Counted from the stretch's first letter, positions 1 through 12,400 are shown. The stretch is 64,000 nucleotides of DNA from Hedera helix (GCA_947179155.2 OX359270.1:450501-514500); one strand, 5' to 3'. Numbers and translations are program-made. Notes: a model not told the origin generated them from the letters alone.

Positions 1-1797
1 AAGTTGTTTTTTTTAAGCCTTTAGTCCCACATCAACTAAATGGGAATCCACTTAGCCTCCCTTACACTATAAATAGAAGTGCTTGCCTTTGTTTTCTTTC
101 ACCACAAATAAGACCTCCACTTTTGAAAGGCTTTGTGGTGGGAGGACTTTTAATAAAAGACCTCCTTAGTTAAAATTTTGTCATCGAGGACGTAGGCAAT
201 CTGCGGAACTCGTAATTTTCGGGTATGTTTCTTATTTAATTTTTTTGTATTGTCATTTTTTATTTTATTTTATTTTATTTTAAATATTGTATTTAGTTTG
301 TTAGTTGATATTTTAGTATATTTTATTAGTAATTAGTATTTTTGTATTGTTATTATTTTTGTAGCTTTAATTATTGTTTGTATTTAGATTATTAGGTACT
401 AGTTTTAGAGTAGTATTATTGGTTTTAATTATTGTTTTGTATTTAGATTATTAGTTAATAGTTTTAGATCAACGTTATTGGTTTTAATTATTATTGCTAT
501 TGAGATTACTATTTTGGCATAATAGTAATAGTTGTTTGAAAAATGATTAAATATTGAAAGAATATTTTTGATAAATATACTTATAGTTATTTTAAAAAAG
601 AAATAAGAAAGTTGTTAAATAATAGAATTGCCCTAATGATATTTATTTGTTCTAAATTTATATTTAGGAATTGTTCGACTATTAATTTTGTGTTCAGCCA
701 TATCGAGGTAAGTGACTTTCCGAGCTATTTAGTATTTTAAAATTATCGTTTATAATCATGTATGCTTTAGAAATTATTCGGATGCCTAAATGTATTGTTT
801 CAAAAATTGTTATTCTTTATTTAAGGCTTTCATTTGAATGAAAATGTTACACTTATATTTTGTTAAGAATCCGGATCAAGTATTAAAATAGAATTTTGAT
901 TTAGAAAATGAGATTATATGATTTTGAACTGTGAAATAAGTATAGTTTTGAAAATTGAAAATATTGAGAAATTACTTTTAGAAACCTCAGTCCGACTATG
1001 TATGGAAACCGTTAGTGTTTATGCTAGTTCCGGAACAATTTAGGATCTACTAAGGCGCACACCATTAGATACCCTTCGGGGGGCGTTCTTCGGGGCGCGT
1101 GCATGATAAGATACCTTAGTAGGAGACGTATCATTAACATTATCGAACATAAGGGCTGTGTTACAGGGCTGCTGTAACCTTAGTCGTTCTGTGGATTAAA
1201 AGATATATCGAATATATTGAACTTATCGAAATCGTTGATCGAATATATTGAGCTTATCGAAATTTGTCTTTGAATTGTGTTTTGTAATTATTGATTTTGA
1301 TTTTGAAAATAAATATTGACTATTGTTATTGAACAAGAAAATGTTATTTCAAAAAGGTATATTTATTACTGTTATTGAACAAAAGTTATTTCGAAAAAGT
1401 GTTTTGCAAACTGTACTTGATCCACCTAAATAGTAAAGATTGTTACTTGCTGGGCTTTACCGCTCACCTTTACATTAACTTTTACAGGGTCCATTGTTAA
1501 GAGTCGAACAATGTGGATGCTTTTGTGGATGACTGAAGTTCTTTTAGTTATGGCGTTATTAGTATTTTGAATTTGATAAGACTTTTATTTAAGGGAGCTG
1601 CGTCTCCGAAGTTGTGTTTTCGATATTTAGTTCTTGAACTCTTTTGTAAATTTAATAATAAAAGATTGTTGGTTTTTTTAAGTCTAGTATCGTTGTGTTG
1701 TTTTTGGGCTACGTTATTGATATTGTTGCCTTGCGAGCTCTTCGGGCTTGCGGCGTGTGGCATTCCGGACAAGTGGTTGGTTCGGGGTGTTACAACA
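1..1797 (+). repeat. Ty3/gypsy-type LTR, left end outside window
   Basis: This is an LTR-like block without coding content. A TATA-type promoter (TATAAATAG near 69-77) is followed by a transcribed-looking leader, and the right edge ends in GGGGTGTTACAACA. Similar G-rich plus TTACAACA/GTCACA ends occur at 32611 and, reversed, at 33144, which marks them as ends of plant gypsy LTRs. No primer-binding site or gag follows, so this is either a solo LTR or the 3' LTR of an element lying left of the window. Open frames inside it (for example 1567-1893) have no recognisable protein and are treated as chance. Confidence 0.6.
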
Positions 1798-2563
1798 GGT
1801 CAACTCAAAGGCCCAGATTTTGTTTGGAATTCATATAAGGAAGAAAATCACAATCAACTAAAGCAGGAAATCAGAGTAAAGTTTGCAATTTAATTCCTAT
1901 ATGTAAAATGAGAAAACTCAAACAAACAAAAACCCACTTATGAGCATCGACATAAAGATAATTAATAGTAGCATTCTAGTGCATATGAATGTATCATATT
2001 TACGCAAACCAAGAATATATCACAAACAGTAAAGCCAATAGCAAAATCCAAAGATTTGAGATGGACATAATAACAATTGCTCCAACAGAACCAAGATATA
2101 AAAAATATCAAAAAAACATTGCTGTGCTCAGTATGTTGATCAATCAATTAAGACGTAAAAGTTATATTGAATCAGAAAACTGTTCCTAAAAGTCTGGTAT
2201 TTTTAGGAATTCTAGCTATGCAATTATTGCTTCTTGGGGACGACTCTTCATCTCTAAAAGAAATTAGCATGAGTAGATTTTGAAAAATAACTTCTAAAAC
2301 AAAACAAAATGGAATGTACAAGGGTAGAAATATCTTGAATTAAGACTGCCAAGAAACTGAAAAATGATGAAATAAATAGGTAAGATATGATATAGTTTCT
2401 CCATCTCATTATAGTTGCTTCCTTTATCGGGTGCAGGAGGTGTGGATTTTAGGACATGCCCAAAGAAAAAAAAACGTTTTAATGCATGCCCCGCATGTTA
2501 TGCATTGAAAATCATCGTAAGTACATGAACGCTAGTTTATTAAGAATGCATACCCCGCATGTG
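1798..2563. other. Intergenic, no gene recognised
   Basis: AT-rich sequence with only short open frames that match nothing I recognise. It lies between the LTR end and the last recognisable exon of the methyltransferase pseudogene, so it may include that gene's lost 3' exon and UTR. Around 2481-2570 near-identical strings of the type catgcccgcatg occur in both orientations, making a weak inverted repeat. Confidence 0.5.
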
Positions 2564-4785
2564 GGCATGTGTGTTATGCATGTGAGCAAACAACTCCAGC
2601 TTTCTTGTCCTTGGACTTATCCTCTCCAGCATGGTGTGCATCTGCGAAGTAATGCACTTATTATACTAGTGCAGCTGTTCTGAAAAAGATCATACTCAAT
2701 AGGAACATGAGTGCAAAAATATAGAAACAATAAATATGGTGAAATAATCTGGCTGAAGGAACCAAATTTAGAATAGTCAAATGCTAAAGCAACAGGGAGG
2801 AATGTAGCCCAGGAATCACGGAAAACCAACGCCTCCTAGGTTGGGGGACGTTTCACTAACTGAAACTCCTGGAACCCATTGCCGAAAAGTGAATGAGTTA
2901 CCATAATAGTTTTTTGAATAAAGCAACACCGAAAACTTTGGGGAAACACACCAATTAGCAATGGGGACGTAACTTGTATAATGGATGAATGACGTGTATT
3001 GTGACCATGTTAATATAACTTATGGTTGAATTGTTATTTTAGAAGTGTTTGAATTATATTAATGGTGAAATATGATGAACTGTTGCATCTTAATTCTTAC
3101 TTTTAATGGAAACACACACACACACACACACATATTGTTAGGGGCTCATAGCCCGAACATGATACTGGGGCCCGAACCCTTCCTTATGACCCAACAGTTC
3201 GATAGGGCCTGATACCAACCACGACTCCCGGACCATATTATTTATGCACCAAGTGTCCGCAGTGCGACAAACACGCAGAGATTAGACTCCTCGCTTCTGG
3301 GACTCTTATCTATATCTATTCAGTTATATTTGGGTTTATCAGTAATGGATCCTGTCCGACGATAACTGAAACTCAGGTCAGTGTATGACCAAAATATTAG
3401 ACTATAAATATCTGGAGACTCTGATACGTAATACGCACACTCTCAGATTCTATTATAAAGAACTCTCCATAGTTATTACTTGGTGGAGTCAGGCGAAATA
3501 TAGCATCACACACACACACACACATATTATATTAAATATTTAATGTCTCCCCAGTGTATTATATCCTACGTTTCCGAATAAAAAACATTTTCGCATTTTG
3601 ACTCGTTTCATACTGGTTCCATTTATGTGCTATTCATAATGTAATCATCAGCTTGTCATAAGCATCCCACAGCGAGATCCAGAAACCAGAATGAAGGAAC
3701 TGTAGTTATCTTACCTCGTCTGGCTTATGGCTTGTTTCTCGAACCTCAGCAACGATAACATCAGTATGAATATTCCTGTTCACTATTGGATCTCCTTTTA
3801 TTCCAACAAGGCAATGCTCCTTACTGTGGTTGAGCCAATGACCTGTGCGCCCTGTGCTGATTATTCGCTGTAGTGATTAGTCTTGACCCTAGTGAACTCT
3901 TACACACGTTTATACCCCCAAGTTCTGAACTTCAAAGAGAAGATTAAGATGAAAATGAACAAGCTGTTGTAAAATATTAAGGCCATTACCCAGTGTTGTT
4001 CCCAAGGATAAAGGGTACTAGAGGAATAAAACAAATTGAATCTATTCTGTTCTTACTTTGAGAAAAATTACTAATCAATAATATTTGTTGTTTGACTAGC
4101 AGTAAGATGTATAGTTCATATTACATTTCATTTTAAGGAAACCACGTAGTTATCTTGCATACAATGGCCTCAAAGTAAGCAACAATTTTATTATGTCTCA
4201 AAAGCAAGCAACATGTGTAAAACTCCTCCTTTGGTCAACAAATGTATCTCGGGTAAATAGGATTGCATATATATTGAACTTTTAAAGATATACTCGCAAA
4301 ACTGTCCATCCACTTCTAGATTCTCATAAATTGAATGTCAGTCTAATGCTACTTTGGCAATATCACAACAATTTAGCAATGATATTTTATCAACATTGTA
4401 ACCACAACACAGATAGTGATGACATACCATTCGCGTCCAAGCTCCATTGCCCATCCAGTTACCCAAAGAAATATCAGATGATCAATTTGCAATGCAGGAA
4501 CATTAAGAGTATGCATTTCATCATCAACCATCGTGCTCAGAAGGCAATTCCACATGAATATCCCATGGTGGATCTGCCATAAAAACTCCGTATTGCCCTA
4601 AAATGTCCAATCTAAAATTACGAATGTCACAGTTAATCCACTGTGATTCACCGAGCTCTACTTCTGAACAATATTCGGCACGGTGAGATTTCAGTGATTT
4701 TGGGGGGAGGAAGACCAGTAGCGCCCATCATCATTGGTGGCACATCTGGTGTTGAGTCAAGCTCATATTGAACATACGTGCATGT
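2564..4785 (-). pseudogene. MTA: MTA-type N6-adenosine methyltransferase (METTL3 family) fragment
   Basis: Three exons of the catalytic half of the MT-A70 methyltransferase, which makes N6-methyladenosine in mRNA, are readable on the minus strand. Exon A (4785-4428) has the link after the zinc-finger region, a CSEVELGE stretch, the catalytic DPPW motif within MADPPWDIH, then NVPALQ and FLWVTG. It ends at a GTATGT donor. Exon B (3924-3715) starts after a CAG acceptor, contains GRTGHWLNHSKEHCLVG and DVIVAEVRETS, and ends at a GTAAGA donor. Exon C (2641-2564) contains MLERISPRTRKLELFA. Single-base indels break the frame in a C6 tract of exon A, just after DPPW, and in exon B, where there is also an in-frame stop. 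N-terminal exons and the end of the protein are missing. It is a decayed copy or captured fragment, not a working gene. Confidence 0.88.
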
Positions 4786-5138
4786 CTATCATAGAAAACA
4801 AGTACAAATAATCAAAATATTTTTCCGGTAGAATTATAGCATAAAAGATAAACTAGAAGATCGCCTTCATATGTCTACGAGTGTCAAGAACACTAACAAA
4901 AAATATATGCCTAATACTCCCTCACACGATGACTTAACCCTAGTCAGAAGTAAAACAGCAACACACTCTCATATATATATATATATACACACACGAAGAC
5001 ATACATATATACAAGACGGTCTTTGCCTATTCCTATCAACATGATGGCACCTCTTAGTAGAGGGACTGTCGCTCCGCAACTTGCTATTCATTCTTGCTTT
5101 TGATTTATTTTCGATCGAGATGTATAAATCCTGTTCAT

Positions 5139-5203
5139 GGATTAAAGATTTTTTGTTTTCTACTCACACGAGCCCATATCCTTGCTTTTCTATCAATCTC
5201 TAA
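5139..5203 (-). pseudogene. rpoB: Plastid rpoB-like fragment (N-terminal part), organellar insertion
   Basis: Minus-strand translation reads LEIDRKARIWARVSRKQKI, a segment I recognise from the N-terminal third of the chloroplast RNA polymerase beta subunit. The flanks do not continue the gene. It therefore looks like a short piece of plastid DNA in the nucleus (NUPT), joined to other organelle-like pieces. Recognition is from memory of the family; a plastome search would settle it. Confidence 0.75.
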
Positions 5204-5424
5204 TACCCCTTTTTAAAGCCCTTCCTCCTTAGGAAGTTTGCTTTGAATCGGAATAGCTATCTAAAGTACCCTAAGGCACTAGAGAGTCTTGACCAATTTG
5301 AAGTAGGACAAATGTGCCAGTTAGATGATAATAATTACCCCAAGTCAGTAAAGTAATTAACCAAACACAAGTAAGTAGTTCGTCACCCCCTATTTGATTA
5401 AGGCTGGAAAGAATGCCTGCTAAT

Positions 5425-5453
5425 CTCACCCTCGCGGGATCGCGACCCTTTGT
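5425..5453 (-). other. Short small-subunit rRNA-like fragment
   Basis: On the minus strand about 29 bases read ACAAAGGGTCGCGATCCCGC followed by GAGGGTGAG. This resembles a conserved 3' segment of bacterial/organellar small-subunit rRNA. The similarity stops at both ends, so this is not an rRNA gene. It lies between two rpoB-like pieces and supports a mosaic organellar insertion. The match is short and from memory. Confidence 0.45.
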
Positions 5454-5589
5454 CTCGCCTATTTTAACATCTCGAAGTAGCCATATCTCTTAGAAGGGAT
5501 TGTTAAAAGATCGTCAATTCCCAATGAAATGGATCTAGCGGTAGCTGAGTCTAGTTCAGGAGTGAAGAAACTTATTTGGAGCTTTCCGT

Positions 5590-5591
<2 letters not shown>

Positions 5592-5630
<39 letters not shown>
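5592..5630. repeat. (TA)n microsatellite
   Basis: An uninterrupted TA run of about 39 bases. It separates two organelle-like segments and marks one junction in the mosaic. Shorter TA/CATA runs follow at about 6120-6160. Confidence 0.9.
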
Positions 5631-5631
<1 letters not shown>

Positions 5632-5681
5632 CCTACTCACCAATGGATTATTTTATTGTTTTTCAAGATTCTAGTCCCACA

Positions 5682-5807
5682 ATCTTGCCATGATTCTTTT
5701 CACCATTTGGCGTATTAATTTGCCTTCTAAAAGATCACCCGTCCCTACCCATGATCCCAACATTATAATTCCGTTTTTGTCTAAATTGCGTAGTAAATAG
5801 GCTTCAT
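5682..5807 (-). pseudogene. rpoB: Plastid rpoB-like fragment (C-terminal half), organellar insertion
   Basis: The minus strand encodes a stretch with LLRNLDKNGIIMLGSW and, after a few changed residues, GKL..QMVK. This belongs to the C-terminal half of plastid rpoB. In gene order it should follow the piece at 5139-5203, but here it lies 5' of it on the same strand. The two pieces are therefore rearranged or came in separately. It diverges and stops at about 5682. Confidence 0.8.
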
Positions 5808-6212
5808 TTTTTATTTGTTATAGTTAATTATTTCTTGGCGCTAAAAGAATTATTGAAATGAGTTCAAATGGAAGAAAAAAATCTTCAAGATACATCCCTA
5901 GAAAAAAATATGTCATAATATTCGACTTATAATGAAATATACGATCAACCAAAATTTATCAGAATGTTCTTATGTTGCCTCAAAGGGGGGCACCGATCCT
6001 CTTTTTTTTTTAATCCTTGAGACCTATTTCACCCTAAGATGATCATTTCATGGCTATTGACAACGATGTCCGAGTTATGATATATATCACGAGCAATTAT
6101 ATATATCACGAGCAATTATATACATACATATATATATATATATACATATATATATAGTATGTATATGTGGTACCTTGCTAAATCAACCAAGAGCCAAACT
6201 TCAAAAGCATAC

Positions 6213-6324
6213 CTCCTTGACACATTCAGAAAGTTCTTGGTCCGAAGAGAACAACAACATTAGTCGGGCATCGTTGATTGAAAGAGAATCGCATGCTTTT
6301 TCACTGCATCCAGCTATTTCATCC
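6213..6324 (-). pseudogene. RPN12: RPN12 (26S proteasome regulatory subunit) C-terminal exon
   Basis: A single exon with clean splice signals: a TTTATAG acceptor before GGATGAAATAG and a GTATGC donor after the last codon. It encodes DEIAGCSEKACDSLSINDAR then LMLLFSSDQEL, recognisable as the PCI-region segment of the proteasome lid subunit RPN12 (PSMD8). The acceptor phase fits the donor at 17486, where the codon for Arg is split AG|G. The two exons were therefore neighbours before the retrotransposon at 6695-17079 landed in the intron. The following exon of RPN12 is not visible downstream; organelle-like sequence and MTA exons lie there instead. Confidence 0.87.
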
Positions 6325-6694
6325 CTATAAATGATAGAATTACCTACCAAGTACATAAACCAATCACATTGTTGAGTGCTCATCAACTAAAATTTGACTG
6401 ACCTGGTATGACATTGGATGATGGAAGTCCTTCAACATGTATTATATAACCCAAGAATTTGAGGGAAGTTATTTTGTTTAGCAGTTAGACCTAATCAATA
6501 GCTTTCATGTTTTTCTTTAGTTGAAGACGGCACAAAATCATTAAAATTTTCTTAAAATGTAAGTGACACAACCAAGATATTGAAATGTCTTTCTATATAA
6601 GGCATTTCTAAGATGTAAAGGCCTTTTGTGAGAAGGTAATGAGTTAGGTTTAGAAGTATCAGAAAAGAGAGAGATCACTTTTTGAAAAGAAAAA

Positions 6695-7254
6695 TGTTGG
6701 GATAGGATTTGTCCGACCCGGATATCGTCTGGGCTGGGTAAAAATGATGGGTTGGGTTCGTATTTTGGTTATGAACATTGTGGCATGGGGGTTCGGCTGG
6801 GTTGGGCTCGGGGATGAGAGGCCCATTTCTCGGTTGATAATTCCCGCACGGCTTGGGGTGATTGAGGTTTAGTCCTATTAGGAATCCTTTTCCTGTTTTT
6901 GTGGAGGTCAGGCGTGTGATTAGGAAAGGTTTCTATGGACAACAAGGATAATCCAAAGATGGTTTGGATTGAGATACCTCACTCCAATGTGGACTCTGGG
7001 GATAACATGCACTATAAATACAAGCCATTAGCTCCTGGATTACGGTACACACTCTTATATCTTACACAGAACTATAATAATTCTAGCATTATTGTTCTCC
7101 ATTGTTACGCTTTTGGCCTGCTACTTACTCTCACACCGGAGCATCCCCGGACGGCCCAGGCCGTCGCTAGTGTTGGGGGTGTCTAACGGTTTTGTGGTTG
7201 TAGGTGCTCGTGTTTTGGTGATTTTCCACGTGCTTACAAAATCAGGCGTTAACA
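6695..7254 (+). repeat. 5' LTR of the Tat element
   Basis: Begins TGTTGGGATAGG and ends GGCGTTAACA. It contains a TATA box (ACTATAAATAC, about 7011-7021) about 240 bp before the end. A polypeptide frame at 6935-7186 recurs in the 3' LTR but only because the LTRs are copies; it has no family resemblance. Confidence 0.95.
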
Positions 7255-7272
7255 TTGGCGCTAGAATGAGGG
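7255..7272 (+). promoter_or_regulatory. Primer-binding site
   Basis: TTGGCGCTAGAATGAGGG directly follows the LTR. This TGGCGC-type site is usual in Tat-lineage elements, where a tRNA other than initiator Met primes minus-strand synthesis. It contrasts with the TGGTATCA-type sites of the copia elements in this window. Confidence 0.85.
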
Positions 7273-7347
7273 CTTTTCTGTGTAACGGAAATCATTGTTC
7301 ACGAGAGTTGAGGTAGTAATCTCGTTTGATAATTGAAGCAGACAACC

Positions 7348-9485
7348 ATGGTGCAGGTTGAGCAAACTGGTTCGTCGGCGGGGAAATCAACTCGTGCTGT
7401 TAAGGGTTCGGTGATGGATCGTTTGGGACCTGGCGGTGGGAGGTCGACGTCGAAAGGGACCCTGTCAAACAGGTTGAGGCGTAGGTTGGACTTTTCTTCA
7501 GATACGAGGAATGGGGGGTCCCGAAGGAGTACCCACGGGGGGGGGGGGGGGGGGGGGGGGGGCGAATAGCACGATTGATCAGAGGGAAATCATCAGAAAG
7601 AGGAAAGTTCAGGAGGCTCATGATGCTATGCAGGTTCTGCAGACGCAGCAGCAGGACTTGGAAAACTTGTTGTTTGAGCTGGAGGGGGATAAAGAGCGAC
7701 GGACTGCGGGGGAAAGATCTAGGGAGTCCACCCCCCAGAGTCGCCATCGGAGAAGGAGAGTCAGTATATCCCCTACTGTACAGACGAGGGCGACTGCGGA
7801 CACACCACCTGGACGAGGGGACTTCAGGTTCAGTAGTCACCGCACTGTTGTTCGGGGGCCTCATGATGATCCCCTGAGGAATAAATCAGAAACATACGGG
7901 AGCAGAACCAAGAGCGGCTACGCTCGTAGCCGTCGAGAAGACCCAAGTGGGGGTCGATCTGGTTCGAAAAGTAACCGCTATCGGGAGGATCCGAGGCGGG
8001 ATAGCTTTGATTCGGAAGGTGTCTGTCATCGGGATGATCCGAGGCGAGGACGGTTTGATTTGAAGGGTGATCGCCATCGGGATGATCCGAGGCGAGGACG
8101 GTCTGATTGGAAGGGTGATCGCTGTCGGGAGGATCCGAGGCGGGGTCAGTCTGGTTCGGGGGGTGATCGCCATCGGGAGGATCCGAGGTCGGGTCAACCG
8201 AACCATCTTGGGACCGAACACCACGTGAATAATGGTGGTCAGGTAGTTGAAGGCCTAGCAAAAGAGCCTTTACAGCAGGGCCCAGCTCCTACCGATCTTC
8301 TGACGGAAAGGCTGGCGGAAATGGAACGAATGATAGCTGAGGTGAAACCAGAGGCGGTGACGTTGAGCAGCAAGTCGCCCTTCTCGTCAGCTATTAACCA
8401 GGAGAAAACAGACCCAAAAATGAAGTTGCCGCCTTTGGATACGTACGATGGCACTGGGGATCCATTTGACCACACCAATGGATATGAGATAGTGATGGGT
8501 TATTTCAATCACTCGGAGGCGGGGATTTGCAAAATCTTTGTGACTACGCTTACAAAGGCGGCAAAGCAATGGGTGGTGTCCTTGCCCCCGGGTAGCATCA
8601 ATTCATGGAGAGAACTCACCGACAAGTTCCATGAGCGATTCGGAAGCAATAAAAGGCGAGGGAAGCTTACCGCTTCGCTGATGCAGATCAGGCAGAGGAG
8701 TAATGAATCCCTGGCACAATACGTACAGAGGTTCAGGGATGCTGTCGGGACTGTGGCGGAACTCAATGTGACTCAGGCCTTGGGATTCTTCACCACCGGG
8801 TTGGATGTTAGCCGGTCTAAGAAATTACTAAAAAATATCATGTTCAACCCTCCTAAAGATTTGGCCGACGCCTACGAGAGGGCTGAAAAATTGATATCGA
8901 TAGAGGAAGCAATGAACAACCTTACACCGGCACAGGAGGTGGCAGCTCGGCCCAAGGGGGAAGGATCCAAGCCTGGGGTGTGGGATCGGATTGGTCCAAA
9001 GACAGCAGTACCACCTCAGACCGAGAAACAACCACCAAAGGTATATACTCCATTAAACACTGACAGGGTACTTATTTTGGACAAGATAAGGGGAAAACCC
9101 TGCTATGAACCGCCTCCACCAATTAAAGGGGGGGGGGGGGGATCGGAGGTTCTACTGTCAGTACCACCAGGACAAGGGCCACTCTACGGGGAGGTGCAAA
9201 GCCCTGAAGGAGATGATCGAAAGAAATGTACAGAAAGGTGAACTAGTTCAGTATGTTGCTGGTCAGCAAGCTCTGGGGGGAGGTCAGCCTCTCGCTCAGG
9301 AGGGGTGTCCGCAGAGAAGAGTCGTCGATGTCATCTCTGGGGGAACCTTCCAGAAGCAAGGCGGCAAGAAACGGCGAGCCGGACCCGATGGGGTCATGAC
9401 AGTAGACCGTCCAACAAAACTGGAGAAGCAATTCCCGGGGACCGTGATTTCTTTCACTGACGAGGTTACCCTCTCGATGCTGTAG
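7348..9485 (+). pseudogene. gag: Tat element gag, two frameshifts at G-runs
   Basis: The capsid/nucleocapsid polyprotein starts at ATG 7348, which has a good context (GACAACCATGG). A basic N-terminal region leads into a G-run at 7537-7562 that shifts the frame. The next frame continues with a coiled-coil-like QREIIRKRKVQEAHDAMQ segment, five 48-bp repeats, then the typical retrotransposon gag domain (KQWVVSLPPGSINSW, LTDKFHERF, about 8550-8800). A second G-run at 9128-9141 shifts the frame again into a zinc-knuckle-like CQYHQDKGHSTGRC. A further shift near 9470 leads into protease. Apart from these indels the reading is continuous, so the breaks are recent or are assembly artefacts in homopolymers. 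Confidence 0.9.
7981..8220 (+). repeat. Five 48-bp tandem repeats inside gag
   Basis: The string TCGGGAKGATCCGAGG recurs at 7981, 8029, 8077, 8125 and 8173, exactly 48 bp apart. Each unit encodes 16 residues of the type RDDPRRGRFDLKGDRH. The array is rich in Arg and Asp and keeps the frame. It forms a charged low-complexity linker between the N-terminal coiled region and the gag domain. Confidence 0.95.
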
Positions 9486-12400
9486 AGCCACATGAAGGGG
9501 CTCTAGTCATTACGGCCCAGGTCGGCCCAGTTGATATGAAACGGATGATGATTGACAATGGTTCTTTGGTCGATGTCTTATACAGCCATGCATATTAGAG
9601 GATGGATTTACAAGGCGTGAGAATGGAGGTGGGTTTCGAGGCTCCCCTGTATGGATTTGGCAATGAACAAGTTCCCGTGGTCGGGACGGTAGAGCTACTG
9701 GTAGTATTCGGAACTCCTCCAAGATGGAGGCAGGTCATGGTAAAATTTTTTGTGGTACAAGTGGATTCGGCCTACAGTGCCATCTTAGGCCGAACCACCT
9801 TGTCGGCCCTTCAGGCAGTGACCTCGATCCCGCATTTTAAGATGAAGTTTCCCACTGCTAATGGGGTCGGGGAAGTGATGGGCGACTTGGATATAGCCCG
9901 AAGGTGTTATCGACATACGCTTACATCGTCTTCAGTAGGGGTCAGCAAGTTCAAACAAACAATGAAGGTGGATGTGGAGCCTTTTATAGAGGGGGCTACA
10001 GAACCCTTGTCTTTACCGGCCGAGGAAACCGAAGACGTTAAGCTGATACTGGGCAATCCCCTGAAAGTGGTGAAGATTGGTGCCAGGTTACAGGATCCAG
10101 TCAAGAAGGAGTTGGTGAAGCTGCTTCAGACATATGCCGATATCTTCGCCTGGACACCCAACGACATGCCCGGATTAGCTAAAGGAGTGGCTGTTCATCG
10201 GCTGTCGGTTGATTCAGAAAAGAGACCAGTTCGACAGAAGAGGAGGATCTTCGCACCCGAAAGGTAAAGAGTAATTGACGACGAGATCGGAAAGCTTTTG
10301 GAAGCTGGTATAATTCAGGAGATCGAATACCCGGAGTGGTTAGCTAATGTGGTGCTGGTCAGGAAGCAGAACGGGAAGTGGAGGGTCTGTATTGACTACA
10401 CAGACCTCAATAAGGCGTGCCCAAAGGATTTCTACCCCCTTCCTCATATCGATCAGTTAATTGATGCTACGTCGGGAAACGCAATACTCAGCTTCTTGGA
10501 TGCATTCTCAGGGTATCACCAGATTCTGATGGCAGAAGAGGACATCCCAAAGACGGCCTTTATAACCCATCGGGCGACTTATGCTTATAAGAGGATGACG
10601 TTCGGGTTAATCAATGCAGACGCCACTTATCAAAGGATGATGAATCTGGTGTTCGAGAAGCAGATCGGAAGGAATATGGAGGTTTACGTGGACGACATGA
10701 TAGTCCGAAGCGTCAAAGTGCAAGATCACCTGAAGGATCTGGAGGAATGTTTTCAAATGGTCAGAAGTTACAACATGAGGCTGAATCCTACCAAGTGCAC
10801 TTTTGGTTTCAGTTCGGGAAAATTTTTGGGGTATCTGGTTAGTAGAAGGGGCATAAAGGCTAACCCGGAAAAGATCAAGGCTGTACTGGATATGAGATCT
10901 CCCCAGACTATTAAGGACGTGCAAAGGTTAACCAGAAGAATTGCTGCGTTAAGAAGGTTCATGTCTCGGTCGGCAGAAAGATGTCTTCCCTTTTTTGACA
11001 CTCTGAAGGGCCCGAAAAATGAAAAAACTTTTTAATGGACTTCTGAGTGTGAGGACGCCTTTCAGAACATAAAGAGATACCTGATGACAGTCCCTTCGCT
11101 GCAAAAGCCGAAGCCCCAAGAGACGCTTTATCTTTATCTAGCAGTAAGTTCCTTGGTGGTGGGAGCAGTACTAGTTCGGGAAGAGGATGGTAGGCAGACC
11201 CCTGTGTACTATGTCAGCCATGCTTTGAGAGACGTTGAGACTCGCTATCCGAATTTGGAGAAATGTGTCTATGCTCTGGTAATTGCAAGTAGGAAGCTCA
11301 GACACTACTTTCAGGGTCGGATGGTGGTCGTCTATACGGATCAGCCATTAAAGAAAGTACTTCATAAGCCGGAAACGTCGGGTCGATTGATAGCGTGGGC
11401 AGTAGAGTTGAGCCAGTTTGTCTTGGAGTACAAGCCTCAGACGGCAATTAAAAGACAGGCCTTGGCTGATTTCATAGTGGAATGCATGTTTTCTGAGGAG
11501 GATGTAGAACCGAACTCTGGTGGTCAGGTTGAGTTGCTATCCAAGGAACAGTTCCAAGCATCTTCTGCATGGACTTTGTACGTGGATAGTTCGTCTTCGG
11601 CTGATGCAAGTGGGGCTGGAATGATCCTCGCTAGTCCTGAGGGTTTCCGGGTTCAGCAGGCGGTGCGGTTTCTGTTCAAGACTACTAACAATGAAGCCGA
11701 GTATGAGGCTATTTTAGCAGGATTGAGGTTGGCCCGGAGCTTGGAAGTGAGGCGTATCATCATCTTCAGTGATTCACAGTTGGTGGTTAAGCAGATCAAA
11801 GGGGAGTATGAAGCCAGGGGGGATAGGATGGCTAAATATTTGGCGGAAGTAAAGATGTTGCTCCATCAGTTTGACTCATACTCCCTTCAAGGTGTGGGTC
11901 GGGAAGATAATACGGTTGCTGATGCCCTATCCAAGTTGGCTGCTACGCAGGCAGAGTCCTTTACTGGGTCGGTATATATGGAAGTATTTAAGGAGCCTAT
12001 CATCCAGAAGAAGGAAATTAAATGTTTAATGGAAAGAGAAAATTGTTGGATGACACCGTATATAGAGTACTTGGCAGATGGAAAATTGCCGACCGATAAG
12101 CTTTTGACAAGAAAGATCAAATACAGGAGTTCTTACTTTTGTTTGATTGATGGAGACTTGTATCGTCGGACGTATTCAGGTCCTTTGGCAAAATGTTTGG
12201 TTCCGGCAGAAGCGGCCTATGCTCTACAGGAGGTCCATGAGGGGATCTGTGGCGATCATATGGGGGCTAAGTCGCTGGCATGCAAGTTGGTTCGACAAGG
12301 TTATTATTAGCCGACCATGTTTCAAGAGGCGAAAGATTACGTGCAAAGGTGTCCGAAGTGCCAGCTCAATAGTTCTGTACCACATAAACCTCCGAAGGAG

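Noticed and set aside
1567..1893. 108-codon open frame
   Set aside because: It straddles the end of a gypsy LTR and unrelated flank; hydrophobic content comes from T-rich DNA.
5425..5453. rRNA gene
   Set aside because: Only about 29 bases match a conserved rRNA segment; the flanks are unrelated.
6935..7186. Open frame of 83 codons, repeated at 16760-17011
   Set aside because: It lies inside the two LTRs, so the repetition reflects LTR identity; it has no domain and overlaps the promoter region.
7830..8261. 143-codon minus-strand open frame
   Set aside because: Shadow frame of the 48-bp repeats in gag; the repeat structure alone keeps it open.
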